Below are positions 15,609 through 23,624 of a DNA stretch of 64,000 bases, piece by piece. Source of the stretch: an uncultured Candidatus Saccharibacteria bacterium (GTDB taxonomy: Bacteria > Patescibacteriota > Saccharimonadia > Saccharimonadales > Saccharimonadaceae); the NCBI GenBank assembly GCA_937981355.1, contig CALJPD010000010.1, forward strand, positions 58,067-122,066. The letters run 5' to 3'. Under the pieces are notes generated by a model, which was not told the origin of the DNA, searched no databases, and saw only the letters and a program-made list of their open reading frames with translations. The position numbers and the translations under genes were made by a program. The first letter of the stretch is position 1; every line of letters begins with the position of its first letter.

Positions 15609-15938
15609 ATTTCCTCACCCAAATTATCGTTAATGGTTATTCATTGTAGGCTATTTTTGCGGATTTGCCAAGGGGTTTGTTGGGTAATTGATCGCATGCG
15701 CTCGAGGTGTCGATGTATCTATCTTCGCCATGCAGCTCTTACGCAATTCCTCATCATCCACTGCCACAAAAAGACCCAGCGCACGAAGTAAATAACCAAG
15801 ACCCATTTACCCATAGAGCACAAGCAGAGAAGCGCAAGGGTAAAAACACTCACACTGTACAGTGGTCAAGCCCAAGGTAGCCTTTTGCCGCAAAATTCCT
15901 CATTCATCGCTATCCGCTCATGGTATAATGGCCATAAG

Positions 15939-17081
15939 ATGAGTTCACCACAGAATACACCACCGGCAGCTTTTGGCGGTCGGGCGCAGCGTCGGCGTTT
16001 GCGGCGGCATGGGCGGCACTTTATGGGGCTGCGGCATTTTGTGGGGCAACACCGCATGCCCGTGATGGTGATTGGTGGAGCATTGGTGATATTTGTTGGA
16101 GCAATGGCGTCATTTTCTCTGCTCAATAAGCCTCGCCAGGCCAAGCCCGCTCCTGTTGTGGCAACGCAGAAAGCCCCAGAGGTGTATTATTCGCCTCTGA
16201 CTGGCCTCAAGGTAGCCGACCAAGCGGCCACCACCAAGCCCGTTACTGCAGTGATGCTCGAGAATAGCCCCAGTGCTCGCCCCCAGTCAGGTGTTAAGCA
16301 AGCTGAGGTGGTGTACGAGGCAATTGCCGAGGCAGGTATCACTCGCTTTCTCGCGCTGTACCAGCAAAACAAACCAACGATGATTGGCCCAGTGCGCAGC
16401 CTGCGGCCATACTACATCGACTGGCTTGCGCCATACCAGCCTAGCGTAGCTCATGTGGGGGGTAGCTCACATGCCTTGCAAGAGATCCGCAATGGCACCT
16501 ACCGCGATATCGACCAGTTCTTTCATGAGCGCAGCTATTGGCGTGCTACTGACCGCCGTGCCCCGCACAATGTCTACACCAGTGCCGAGCGGCTGGATGA
16601 CCTCAATAGCAGCAAAGGCTACAAGCAATCTACTGTCAAGACGGCCCTTGCTCGGGCCGATGGCAAGCCAGCTAACCCTGCCACCGCCACTGTGGCCGTC
16701 ATCAACTTTGGCAAATCCGCCCGCTACAACACGCGCTACCAATACGATGCCAGTACCAACACCTACCAGCGTAGCATCGGCGGCGAGGCCAGTTTGGACC
16801 GTGAGGAAGGGCAGATTGCGCCCAGCGTTGTGGTGGCACTAACCGTCCAGCAGACCACCGTGCAAGAGGATGGCACGCGCGAGAATATTATCACCACTGG
16901 CCAAGGCAAAGCAACCATCTTCCAAAATGGCAGTGTAGTGGAGGGGATATGGCGCAAGACCGACCGTACTAGCCCCCTTGAGCTACGTGACGCTAATGGC
17001 AAGGCAATCGCTCTTACCCGTGGCCAGACATGGATTGCGGCAGTACCTGGTGGCACAGGGAGCGTGTCGTGGCAGCAATAG
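15939..17081 (+). CDS. DUF3048 (YerB-like) membrane-anchored protein
   Basis: 380 aa from the ATG at 15939, chosen because TATAAT ends 9 nt upstream; the frame continues back to 15885 without support. A very basic N-terminus precedes a single transmembrane helix (MVIGGALVIFVGAMASFSLL). The rest matches DUF3048: YYSPLTGLKV, AVMLENSPSARPQSG, VVYEAIAEAGITRFLALY, GPVRSLRPYYIDW and the HVGGSS turn. The family is a secreted envelope protein of unknown activity. It overlaps a histidine kinase start by 13 nt, so they probably form an operon. Confidence 0.88.
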   Translation: MSSPQNTPPAAFGGRAQRRRLRRHGRHFMGLRHFVGQHRMPVMVIGGALVIFVGAMASFSLLNKPRQAKPAPVVATQKAPEVYYSPLTGLKVADQAATTKPVTAVMLENSPSARPQSGVKQAEVVYEAIAEAGITRFLALYQQNKPTMIGPVRSLRPYYIDWLAPYQPSVAHVGGSSHALQEIRNGTYRDIDQFFHERSYWRATDRRAPHNVYTSAERLDDLNSSKGYKQSTVKTALARADGKPANPATATVAVINFGKSARYNTRYQYDASTNTYQRSIGGEASLDREEGQIAPSVVVALTVQQTTVQEDGTRENIITTGQGKATIFQNGSVVEGIWRKTDRTSPLELRDANGKAIALTRGQTWIAAVPGGTGSVSWQQ

Positions 17082-18619
17082 GCCCAGCCCGGCCATTACC
17101 ACCTCATCGTCCACCCACCCTTATTAAGCAGTATTGGCCGCGCTATAGCCGCCGTGCTATTGGTGCGAGTGTGCTCATGCAGTGCACTATTGCCGGGCTC
17201 GTGGCGAGTACACTGTGGATGATTGGCCTAAGCCCTAGCCAGCTGCAGTTTTGGCTGGTTATTATGGTTGTAGTGCTGGCGAGTATCCCACTCAATATTT
17301 TCTTGCTCATGCAGCTGCTCACCCCGCTCAAAGACCTCACGCATGCCCTCAGCCACGTGGCAGGCGAGCCTAGTACCATTACACCGCCCAACCCCAATGC
17401 AGCACACTTCGAGCGCGATGGCTTCAAACCACTGTTGCAATACATCTACCACACTGCCGCCACTGCTGGCCAAGCTGAGCCGAGCCAGGCTCAAGCACAA
17501 GCTGCCCAGATCGAGGCTGCGCTGGATCAGACAAGCGCTGGCATTGCCATCCTCACCAGCCAGGGGCAGGTACGCTACCACAACCGCCACACCCCACTGC
17601 GCCAGAGTCATGATGACATGGCCGAGCTCGAGCTGTTATTTGAGCCAGGCGATGGCCTGACAGAGTGGCTCACGCACTGCCGCCGCAGCGCTGTTCATGC
17701 TGAGAAGACCTGGCTACGCGTTGCAAACAAGCTGGTGGGTGAACCTGGGCGGCGTATCTTCGACATTACGGCCAATTATGAGAAGGGAAGCAGTGCCGAG
17801 GTTATACTGGTACTGCACGATCGCACCACCCTCTACCAGCCCGAGGATGATGACCTCGATTTCATCGCCTTTGCCGCTCACGAGCTGCGCGGGCCCATCA
17901 CCGTTATTCGTGGCTATCTGGATGTCCTCACTGAGGAGGTTGGCCCAGCGCTGGCTGGCGACCAGCAAGAGCTGCTAGGGCGGCTCGTTGTCTCAGCCAA
18001 TCGTCTCAGTGGCTATGTCAACAACATCCTTAATGCCAGCAAGTTCGACCGCCGCCACCTCCGCGTCCACCTAGCAGAAGAGTCAGTGGCTAGCATCTAC
18101 AATATCATCCGCGACGACATGCAGCTGCGCGCCACCACCCAAGGTCGCCAGCTCACGGTGGATATCCCCACCACGCTGCCCACTATTGCGGCCGATCGCT
18201 CCAGTCTGTCTGAGGTGCTGAGCAATATCATCGACAACGCACTCAAATACAGCAACGAAGGCGGGCTCGTAGCCGTCTCGGCCGTGCAAGACGGTGCATT
18301 CGTCGCCATCAAGGTGCAAGACCACGGCATTGGCATCCCCGCCAATATCATGGGCAATCTCTTTCATAAGTTCTACCGCTCACACCGTAGCCGCGAGACC
18401 GTAGCCGGCACGGGCATTGGGCTCTACATTAGCAAGGCGATCGTCGAGTCGCACGGTGGGCAGATTGGCGTGATAAGCCGCGAAGGGGAAGGCTCCACCT
18501 TCACGATCACCATCCCCACCTACGCCAGCGTAGCAGACAAAATCACTGATGGCAGCAATAGTCAGCTCATCACCAGCGGCAGCGGTTGGATAAAAAACCA
18601 CACGATGTATAAGGGATAA
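17069..18619 (+). CDS. Sensor histidine kinase (two TM helices, PAS-like, HisKA, HATPase)
   Basis: 516 aa if read from the GTG at 17069, which overlaps the DUF3048 stop; the frame extends back to 17030, so the start is uncertain. Two adjacent transmembrane helices (about residues 25-75) leave almost no extracellular domain. A PAS-like segment (ALDQTSAGIAILTSQGQVRYHN) is followed by HisKA with the phosphoacceptor in FAAHELRGPI, the N box IDNALKYS, the G1 box DHGIGIP, a KFYRSHRS F box and the G2 box GTGIGLYI. It should autophosphorylate and pass phosphate to the receiver at 18642. Lack of a sensor loop suggests sensing in the membrane or through DUF3048. Confidence 0.93.
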   Translation: MAAIGPARPLPPHRPPTLIKQYWPRYSRRAIGASVLMQCTIAGLVASTLWMIGLSPSQLQFWLVIMVVVLASIPLNIFLLMQLLTPLKDLTHALSHVAGEPSTITPPNPNAAHFERDGFKPLLQYIYHTAATAGQAEPSQAQAQAAQIEAALDQTSAGIAILTSQGQVRYHNRHTPLRQSHDDMAELELLFEPGDGLTEWLTHCRRSAVHAEKTWLRVANKLVGEPGRRIFDITANYEKGSSAEVILVLHDRTTLYQPEDDDLDFIAFAAHELRGPITVIRGYLDVLTEEVGPALAGDQQELLGRLVVSANRLSGYVNNILNASKFDRRHLRVHLAEESVASIYNIIRDDMQLRATTQGRQLTVDIPTTLPTIAADRSSLSEVLSNIIDNALKYSNEGGLVAVSAVQDGAFVAIKVQDHGIGIPANIMGNLFHKFYRSHRSRETVAGTGIGLYISKAIVESHGGQIGVISREGEGSTFTITIPTYASVADKITDGSNSQLITSGSGWIKNHTMYKG

Positions 18620-18641
18620 CAGAGGTAGGAGGAGAGAACTT

Positions 18642-19019
18642 ATGGCAATTCAAACGATTCTCGTCATCGAAGACGATCGCTTCATTGGCGAGATGTATGT
18701 GCGTAGCCTCCGCAAAGCAGGCTATACGGTAGACTGGCTAATCGACGGGGCAGATGGCCTCGTGGCAGCGCGCAACAACCACTACGACCTCATTCTGCTC
18801 GACATCATGCTCCCCGAGAAGCGCGGCAGCGAGATCCTCCAGGCACTGCGCGCCGAGCCGCAGCACATCGCTGGCACGAAGATCGTCATCATGACCAACT
18901 TCGACCAAGACGAATCCACCCGCCTCGCTCTCCAAACTAGTGTGGACGGCTATCTCATCAAAGCCGAGATAACCCCACGGCGATTGCTGGAGATTATTGC
19001 GGGGATGGAGAATGGCTAG
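18642..19019 (+). CDS. Single-domain response regulator (receiver only)
   Basis: 125 aa. Receiver fold with Asp11/Asp12, phosphoacceptor Asp54 (LILLDIMLP), a Thr in IVIMTNF and a conserved Lys in YLIKAE. There is no output domain, so it probably acts by protein contact or phosphorelay. AGGTAGGAGG precedes the ATG, 22 nt after the kinase stop, confirming an operon. Its stop codon overlaps the stop of the convergent metallopeptidase gene (shared CTAG). Confidence 0.93.
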   Translation: MAIQTILVIEDDRFIGEMYVRSLRKAGYTVDWLIDGADGLVAARNNHYDLILLDIMLPEKRGSEILQALRAEPQHIAGTKIVIMTNFDQDESTRLALQTSVDGYLIKAEITPRRLLEIIAGMENG

Positions 19020-19858
19020 TGGCCGTCTCTGCTGTATATACCTCTTAATCCGGCGTCATCGAGCGCCTTGATGATCTCATCATTTGGATCAAAAGCATTT
19101 GGGGATAGAATAGAACCATTAATTTTGTTTCGTGTTCTCTCGACGTAGAACGACATGGTTACGCTATTGAAATACTCTTCATTATCAATAAAATTTAAAC
19201 CTTGATGCTGTGCGATCAACAAACTCATCCGAGCACCAACAGCATAGGCACGTAGCTCGCTTCTTAGCCTATTTTTTTCTGATGAATTATCATCCCCTTG
19301 TTGCGTAAGTTGCACTGGCTCATCAAGATCATCCCTGGCATGAATCAATTCATGCGATAATGTATCTCCGTAGTTATTATCATCATCCAGCCTAATAGCA
19401 ATATTTGGTTGACCAGCCACAGTCCCTACAATTGGACTGTCTTTTTTATGATAATCTGCATGGATTGGTAGAGAATACGATACTGTCGAGCCAAAGGAAC
19501 CTCTATCTACTCGAAGTGGTTCTGTTGTATAATCACTTTTTCCATCATGAAAATAGTGAGCGATCTGTCTCTTTCCCATCGGATGGACATCGCTTCCGCA
19601 TTTGATTCTGTCATAATACTGAAAGTCAGTGATGCCTACCATTGGTGTTTGGACCTCTTCATCAGAACGTAGTTCCACTACTGGGATAGTTGGAATTTGC
19701 CTCCACCGACCGATTTCTTGTATAGAGCCATCATCATTAATTCTTGGTAGCCGCACATAATCTATTGCTTCTACTAAACGTGTCGCGAGAACACCAAGCA
19801 TATCTTGCGCCTGCGTACTCTCGGCTACTGTATAGATAAGCTCCAGCGACCGCTTCAA
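19016..19858 (-). CDS. HExxH zinc metallopeptidase-like protein; start interrupted by an (AG)8 tract
   Basis: 280 aa from a TTG at 19858. The core motif is SHELIHARDD (first His about residue 169), followed after about 30 residues by SELRAYAVGARM, a probable third zinc ligand helix. The protein at 29753-30652 shares HELxHAxD, SELxAY and the C-terminal II.AL..AG pattern, so they are paralogues. No signal peptide is seen. In-frame codons continue upstream of the TTG (NTPHPAEYAARQDRLK) and match the paralogue N-terminus (IPQPAYTTLLRQSIEYL). A leaderless ATG at 19934 is one AG unit out of frame. As read, only weak TTG initiation would make protein. The gene is AT-richer than its neighbours. Substrate unknown. 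Confidence 0.7.
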   Translation of the reverse strand: MKRSLELIYTVAESTQAQDMLGVLATRLVEAIDYVRLPRINDDGSIQEIGRWRQIPTIPVVELRSDEEVQTPMVGITDFQYYDRIKCGSDVHPMGKRQIAHYFHDGKSDYTTEPLRVDRGSFGSTVSYSLPIHADYHKKDSPIVGTVAGQPNIAIRLDDDNNYGDTLSHELIHARDDLDEPVQLTQQGDDNSSEKNRLRSELRAYAVGARMSLLIAQHQGLNFIDNEEYFNSVTMSFYVERTRNKINGSILSPNAFDPNDEIIKALDDAGLRGIYSRDGH

Positions 19859-19910
19859 TCTATCCTGCCGCGCTGCATACTCAGCAGGGTGCGGCGTGTT
19901 ACTTCTGTTG

Positions 19911-19926
19911 CTCTCTCTCTCTCTCT
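19911..19926 (-). repeat. (AG)8 dinucleotide tract, candidate phase-variation switch
   Basis: Eight AG units on the minus strand lie between the ATG at 19934 and the metallopeptidase frame. With eight units the ATG frame gives MTAEREREQQK then TAA. With nine units, or six, it reads into the peptidase. Confidence 0.85.
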
Positions 19927-19931
19927 GCTGT

Positions 19932-19946
19932 CATGTGGTGATTATA
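19932..19946 (-). promoter_or_regulatory. Leaderless start: -10 TATAAT plus ATG
   Basis: On the minus strand TATAAT occupies 19941-19946, then 6 nt, then ATG at 19932-19934. A TTGCGT lies 16 nt upstream of the -10. The geometry equals that of xthA, the PEGA gene and the pseudouridine synthase gene. Confidence 0.7.
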
Positions 19947-20117
19947 CTATATTTTGTGTAGAACGCAATAGCGAACAAGCGTATTGGGATAACTCCCCCT
20001 CACATGGCAAGCCCATCACAGCGATTATACTCCGGCCGAGAGTGATATGGCGAATATTCTGCCAATATGCCACCACCTCCATATTCCTTATTTGGTCAGT
20101 CCGTTATATACAACGGT

Positions 20118-20141
20118 GAAGTTTTGAAGTTTTGAAGTTTT
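20118..20141. repeat. Tandem 8-bp repeat (GAAGTTTT)3
   Basis: Three perfect copies in a non-coding stretch before the tRNA-Glu terminator. No function is apparent. Confidence 0.9.
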
Positions 20142-20175
20142 AGCTCTTGCTATATATCTCAAAATAATACCGCAA

Positions 20176-20201
20176 ATAAAAACACCTCGCCTGGGCAAGG
20201 T
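20176..20201 (-). terminator. Terminator of tRNA-Glu
   Basis: Minus-strand stem ACCTTGCC/GGCGAGGT (one G-U pair) with a 2-nt apical gap, followed by GTTTTTATTT. Confidence 0.8.
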
Positions 20202-20223
20202 ATCATAACATACGATATATTAG

Positions 20224-20298
20224 TGGTGACCTCACCGGGAATCGAACCCGGATTGCCAGGATGAAAACCTGGTGTCCTAACCGTTAGACGATGAGGCC
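20224..20298 (-). tRNA. tRNA-Glu(TTC)
   Basis: 75 nt: GGCCTCA/TGAGGTC acceptor stem, anticodon stem CCAGG/CCTGG around TTTTCAT (anticodon TTC), a GGTTCGATTCC T-arm and an encoded CCA. Confidence 0.95.
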
Positions 20299-20328
20299 GT
20301 GCAAGTGCACATAGCAGTGCTGTGTGCC

Positions 20329-20357
20329 ATTATACGAAAAACTCGCTGGTTTGTCCA
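20329..20357 (-). promoter_or_regulatory. Promoter of tRNA-Glu
   Basis: Minus strand TGGACA (20352-20357), 17-nt spacer, TATAAT (20329-20334), about 30 nt upstream of the mature tRNA 5' end. Confidence 0.8.
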
Positions 20358-20460
20358 CCATAATACCGCTCTATTGCCGCGCGAGCCGAGAATCATGCTC
20401 TGGCTGCGGCGATATCTGCTATACTAATGACACGATATTGCGTTATACAACAAAGTTATT

Positions 20461-21954
20461 ATGGATATTTCGCCCGTTCCGACATCTGTACTGGGAGAGC
20501 ACCCACCCCAGCGTCCCGCCAAGCGGCGGCATAGCACACTCATGCTATGGGTGATGCTTGCGGCGGCCATTACTGTAGTGCTCTCGGCCATTGCTGCGGC
20601 AGTAACCCTTCTCTCCTCGCCGCAGCGCATGCAGGCATCGGCAGTGTCGGCCACGCCATCACGCACCGATGTGTTTCTGGCTAATGGCTATGGAGCAGGC
20701 CAGCGCGCAGTGCGATTTGCGGCGGGACAGGGTGGCTTGAGCTTCTTGGGTAGCACAGCTGACCACTCGCGGCTTGCCATTGCAGGGCAGGGCGCGCAGG
20801 ATACCACACCAGTGCTCCGGATTTGGGACACTGGGCGCAAGCAGGCAGTCACTACTTGGCCAGCCAGTACCTGTAGCAGCGTGACGCCGCGTGGAGTGGT
20901 ATATTGCGCCAGCCAACAGCGGGGACGCTCGGTCATTACGGCGGTAGAGCTTGCTACCGCCAAGGTTCTCTATACTACCCCTGTAGCTACCCAGCCCACT
21001 ACGCTTACATACTATGGCACAGATAGCCAGCAACAAGACATTATTGGTGAGAGTGCCACCGCCACCTTCTACGCCGCCGCAGGGAACCTACGCACTATCA
21101 CCAGTGGCAATTTTCAGAACCCCAACGCCACCTGCATTATAGCGGGCGGGAGCAAGCTCATCTGCCGCCGCAATACCGAGAAAGACCACGGTGCCAAGCC
21201 ATCCCAGAAGTCACCTAGCAAGCGTGCTACCTCACGCACCACTACCGGTGTCGTCATCACAAATGAGCACCAGGCGACCACTGCAGACCAATCAACCACC
21301 ACCATCACCGTGTATGATATCGCCAGCGGCACGCGCGAAGTGCAGCGCACAGCCAGCTCTAGCAACGTCACCCTAGCAAGCGATGGCTGGCTGGAGGGCA
21401 CTGCTGGCAGTAATACCATCCAATCCAGCGGGCAAGAGACCTTCGAGAGCTATGGCATTGATGGCAATCCACGCGGCCGCAGCACTGTCAATAGCGCGTA
21501 CAAGCTCAGCCCAGCCGCCAGCTCCTTCACCAACACTGCTGGCACTACTGCGCCAACATACCCCCGAGAGGCTCTCACCACAGATATGCCGCGCGTCGTT
21601 GTGGATGGGCAGGGTAGAGAATTCCTGCGCATTGCCAGCCAAAACACGCAAGACTTCGCCCTCAGCCACGCCACCTACAGCCGCACCAGCGGTGGCACGC
21701 TCACCCTGGCTGACGGCGGTAATATCGTCTCCGCCAGCCTGGATGGCTCACTCCTCCTCACCAGTAATCTCCACTCCGCCGGCATTCAAGCCAGCGGCAG
21801 TAAAGGCCTCAAGATCGTCAAAGTCGCCGATGGTACAACCCTCCTCACCATCAAAGGAACCGACATGCGCAGCCTCACTATTCGTAGCAATCTCATCGCT
21901 AGCACCGGCAAGGACGGCACACTTGTGGTGTATGTGCCGGGAAATACAAAATAG
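20461..21954 (+). CDS. Membrane-anchored beta-propeller-like protein
   Basis: 497 aa. A basic stretch (RPAKRRHS) and one helix at about 28-52 (LMLWVMLAAAITVVLSAIAAAVTLL) orient the rest outside the cell. The extracytoplasmic part contains repeated beta blocks of the WD40/quinoprotein type (for example LAIAGQ...VLRIWDTGRK and a final SLTIRSNLIASTGKDGTLVVYV), interrupted by a Ser/Thr-rich insert at about 240-275. It probably binds protein or ligand; no enzymatic motif is seen. Architecture parallels the PEGA protein at 9171. It shares a terminator with the convergent oxidoreductase gene. Confidence 0.75.
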   Translation: MDISPVPTSVLGEHPPQRPAKRRHSTLMLWVMLAAAITVVLSAIAAAVTLLSSPQRMQASAVSATPSRTDVFLANGYGAGQRAVRFAAGQGGLSFLGSTADHSRLAIAGQGAQDTTPVLRIWDTGRKQAVTTWPASTCSSVTPRGVVYCASQQRGRSVITAVELATAKVLYTTPVATQPTTLTYYGTDSQQQDIIGESATATFYAAAGNLRTITSGNFQNPNATCIIAGGSKLICRRNTEKDHGAKPSQKSPSKRATSRTTTGVVITNEHQATTADQSTTTITVYDIASGTREVQRTASSSNVTLASDGWLEGTAGSNTIQSSGQETFESYGIDGNPRGRSTVNSAYKLSPAASSFTNTAGTTAPTYPREALTTDMPRVVVDGQGREFLRIASQNTQDFALSHATYSRTSGGTLTLADGGNIVSASLDGSLLLTSNLHSAGIQASGSKGLKIVKVADGTTLLTIKGTDMRSLTIRSNLIASTGKDGTLVVYVPGNTK

Positions 21955-21976
21955 CCCACGTTACCATGGGCTATTT
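21949..21976. terminator. Bidirectional terminator
   Basis: Perfect stem AAATAGCCCA/TGGGCTATTT with an 8-nt loop between convergent genes ending at 21954 (+) and 21998 (-). It overlaps the + gene's stop codon. Confidence 0.85.
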
Positions 21977-21997
21977 CTCTAAGAGGATGCTTAGACA

Positions 21998-22960
21998 CTA
22001 CGATTTGATACGTAGTGCCACCTTGCCAGTTGTCTTACCTTGCTCAAGAGCTTCAAGCAGGTGAGCTGCCTCTGTTATATCAGCAACCTCTGTCAGATCG
22101 ACGCGAACCTTACCATCGGCAACGGCGTTAAGCGACCACGTAAGCGATGCTGTCCCCTCCGCTGGATGGGCCGCCAGCCAGGCACCAACGTTAAAGCCGG
22201 CTGTTGTTTTGTTCTGCAGCCAATGTTGTGTCGAGTTTATCGCCACATCGGGAGCCTGCGACGCATTACCAACCCGAATCAGCCGTCCACCGCTGCGCAA
22301 CACACGAAAGGCATCTTCTGTTGCTTTGCCGCCAACTGGGTCGATCACAATGTCGTACGTATCACCTGGAATAGACGACAGATCCGAGCGTAGATAGCTA
22401 TTATCATAGCCTAGCTCAGCGGCACTTGCTTGCTTGGCCTCTGTCCCAACAACGGCGTCGATACGCCCTGCACCAAGCACCTGAGCGACCTGTCCAAACT
22501 GCGAGCCAAGCCCACCGACTCCAGCATGAATCAATACGCGCTCACCCGGCGCAAATCGTGCAACAGTTGTCAATGCGAGATGTGCAGTTACGGTGTTGAT
22601 TGGCACAACCGCTGCAAGATCAGGACGAAGACCATTAGGAATCGGCGCTACTAACTCAGCTGGCGTACACACGACCTCGGCGAAGCCACCGGTGTTTGGG
22701 AGAATAGCAGCGACAGCTTGGCCAACCTCACATCCAGTCACACCTTCGCCAAGTTCACGGATCGTACCCGACACCTCTAGACCAGGAATACGTCCCAGCC
22801 GAGACGGCATAAACCCTGTCGTCCAAAGAGCATCAATTAAACCAACACCCGCGTATTGGACGTCAATACTCACTTCTCCCGGTCCCGGCACTGGAGTTGG
22901 TGCTTCGCTGTAGTCCAACCCGTCAAAGCGGTCATGACGATTGATGATAAGTGCTTTCAT
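21998..22960 (-). CDS. Quinone oxidoreductase-like MDR-family dehydrogenase
   Basis: 320 aa, typical for zinc-free MDR enzymes. N-terminal GroES-like part (MKALIINRHDRFDGLDY ... PGPGEVSIDVQYAGVGLID), then a Rossmann domain with the nucleotide motif HAGVGGLGSQFGQVAQ (AxxGxxG type, NADPH-like) and DIVIDPVGG. The structural-zinc cysteine cluster is absent, as in quinone oxidoreductases. Expected role: NADPH-dependent reduction of quinones or enones, a detoxification activity. AAAGGAG precedes the ATG. The promoter overlaps a palindrome, suggesting repressor control. Confidence 0.88.
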   Translation of the reverse strand: MKALIINRHDRFDGLDYSEAPTPVPGPGEVSIDVQYAGVGLIDALWTTGFMPSRLGRIPGLEVSGTIRELGEGVTGCEVGQAVAAILPNTGGFAEVVCTPAELVAPIPNGLRPDLAAVVPINTVTAHLALTTVARFAPGERVLIHAGVGGLGSQFGQVAQVLGAGRIDAVVGTEAKQASAAELGYDNSYLRSDLSSIPGDTYDIVIDPVGGKATEDAFRVLRSGGRLIRVGNASQAPDVAINSTQHWLQNKTTAGFNVGAWLAAHPAEGTASLTWSLNAVADGKVRVDLTEVADITEAAHLLEALEQGKTTGKVALRIKS

Positions 22961-22991
22961 ACGTTTGCTCCTTTCAGATTATTTGATGACC

Positions 22992-23028
22992 GTCTAATTA
23001 GACTAACATCAAAGTATTTTTTGTGCAA
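22992..23028 (-). promoter_or_regulatory. Promoter with 12-bp palindromic operator
   Basis: TTGCAC (23023-23028), 17-nt spacer, TAGTCT (23000-23005). The perfect palindrome GTCTAATTAGAC (22992-23003) covers the 3' part of the -10 and the probable start site, a classic repressor position. No regulator gene is adjacent. Confidence 0.65.
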
Positions 23029-23127
23029 GGTGATCTTTGTCTATTTTGGCATGTATTACACGCACACAGTGCTATAGTACGCAAAATATCCCAGCAAATT
23101 TCGTGAGAACAAAAAGGGAGAATAATA

Positions 23128-23156
23128 AATAACCCGCTTGCAATTAGCGGGTTATT
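23128..23156 (-). terminator. Terminator of the small membrane protein gene
   Basis: Perfect 11-bp stem AATAACCCGCT/AGCGGGTTATT with a short loop; the minus-strand tail is T-rich. Confidence 0.85.
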
Positions 23157-23176
23157 CGGAGTAGCAGGGTAGGGTT

Positions 23177-23446
23177 CTACCGGCTTGCTGCGTGGTTAAG
23201 CACATAGGCACTAAGGCAGGCCAGACCAACGCTGAGCATAACGATGGCAGTGTGCGGATCGATGCTGTGCGAGATACTCAGTACCACTACGATAACGCTG
23301 AGCACCAGGCAGGCTGCGATGAGCAGGATGTCGAGCATTTGCTTGGGCGTCTTTTTGCGGGCGGTCGATACCGTCACTTTCGTCTTAGTGGTGGTTGTTG
23401 CTGGCGCGGCTGCTTTGGCCGCTGCTTTGGTTGATTTTTTTGCCAT
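23177..23446 (-). CDS. Small two-helix membrane protein, unknown function
   Basis: 89 aa from the ATG at 23446, chosen because AAAGGAGG lies just upstream; a longer frame begins at 23470. The N-terminus is Lys/Ala/Thr-rich (AKKSTKAAAKAAAPATTTTK), histone-tail-like. Two transmembrane helices follow: MLDILLIAACLVLSVIVVV and a second one near the C-terminus. Such Lys/Ala-rich tails may contact nucleic acid or the membrane surface; this is inference only. It has its own terminator. Confidence 0.65.
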   Translation of the reverse strand: MAKKSTKAAAKAAAPATTTTKTKVTVSTARKKTPKQMLDILLIAACLVLSVIVVVLSISHSIDPHTAIVMLSVGLACLSAYVLNHAASR

Positions 23447-23624
23447 ATGGCCTCCTTTGTTTTCTGGCACTATTGTAGCACATTGTAGAGAAAAATGGGC
23501 GAATAAATTACTACTAGGATCATAAGAAGTGACTGATAGCGAGCACGGCTATCTCGTCTAACACTCCATTGCCATCGCCCAGGCAATCCGCTATAATACA
23601 CACAAAGCATAAGGGGGATAACCA

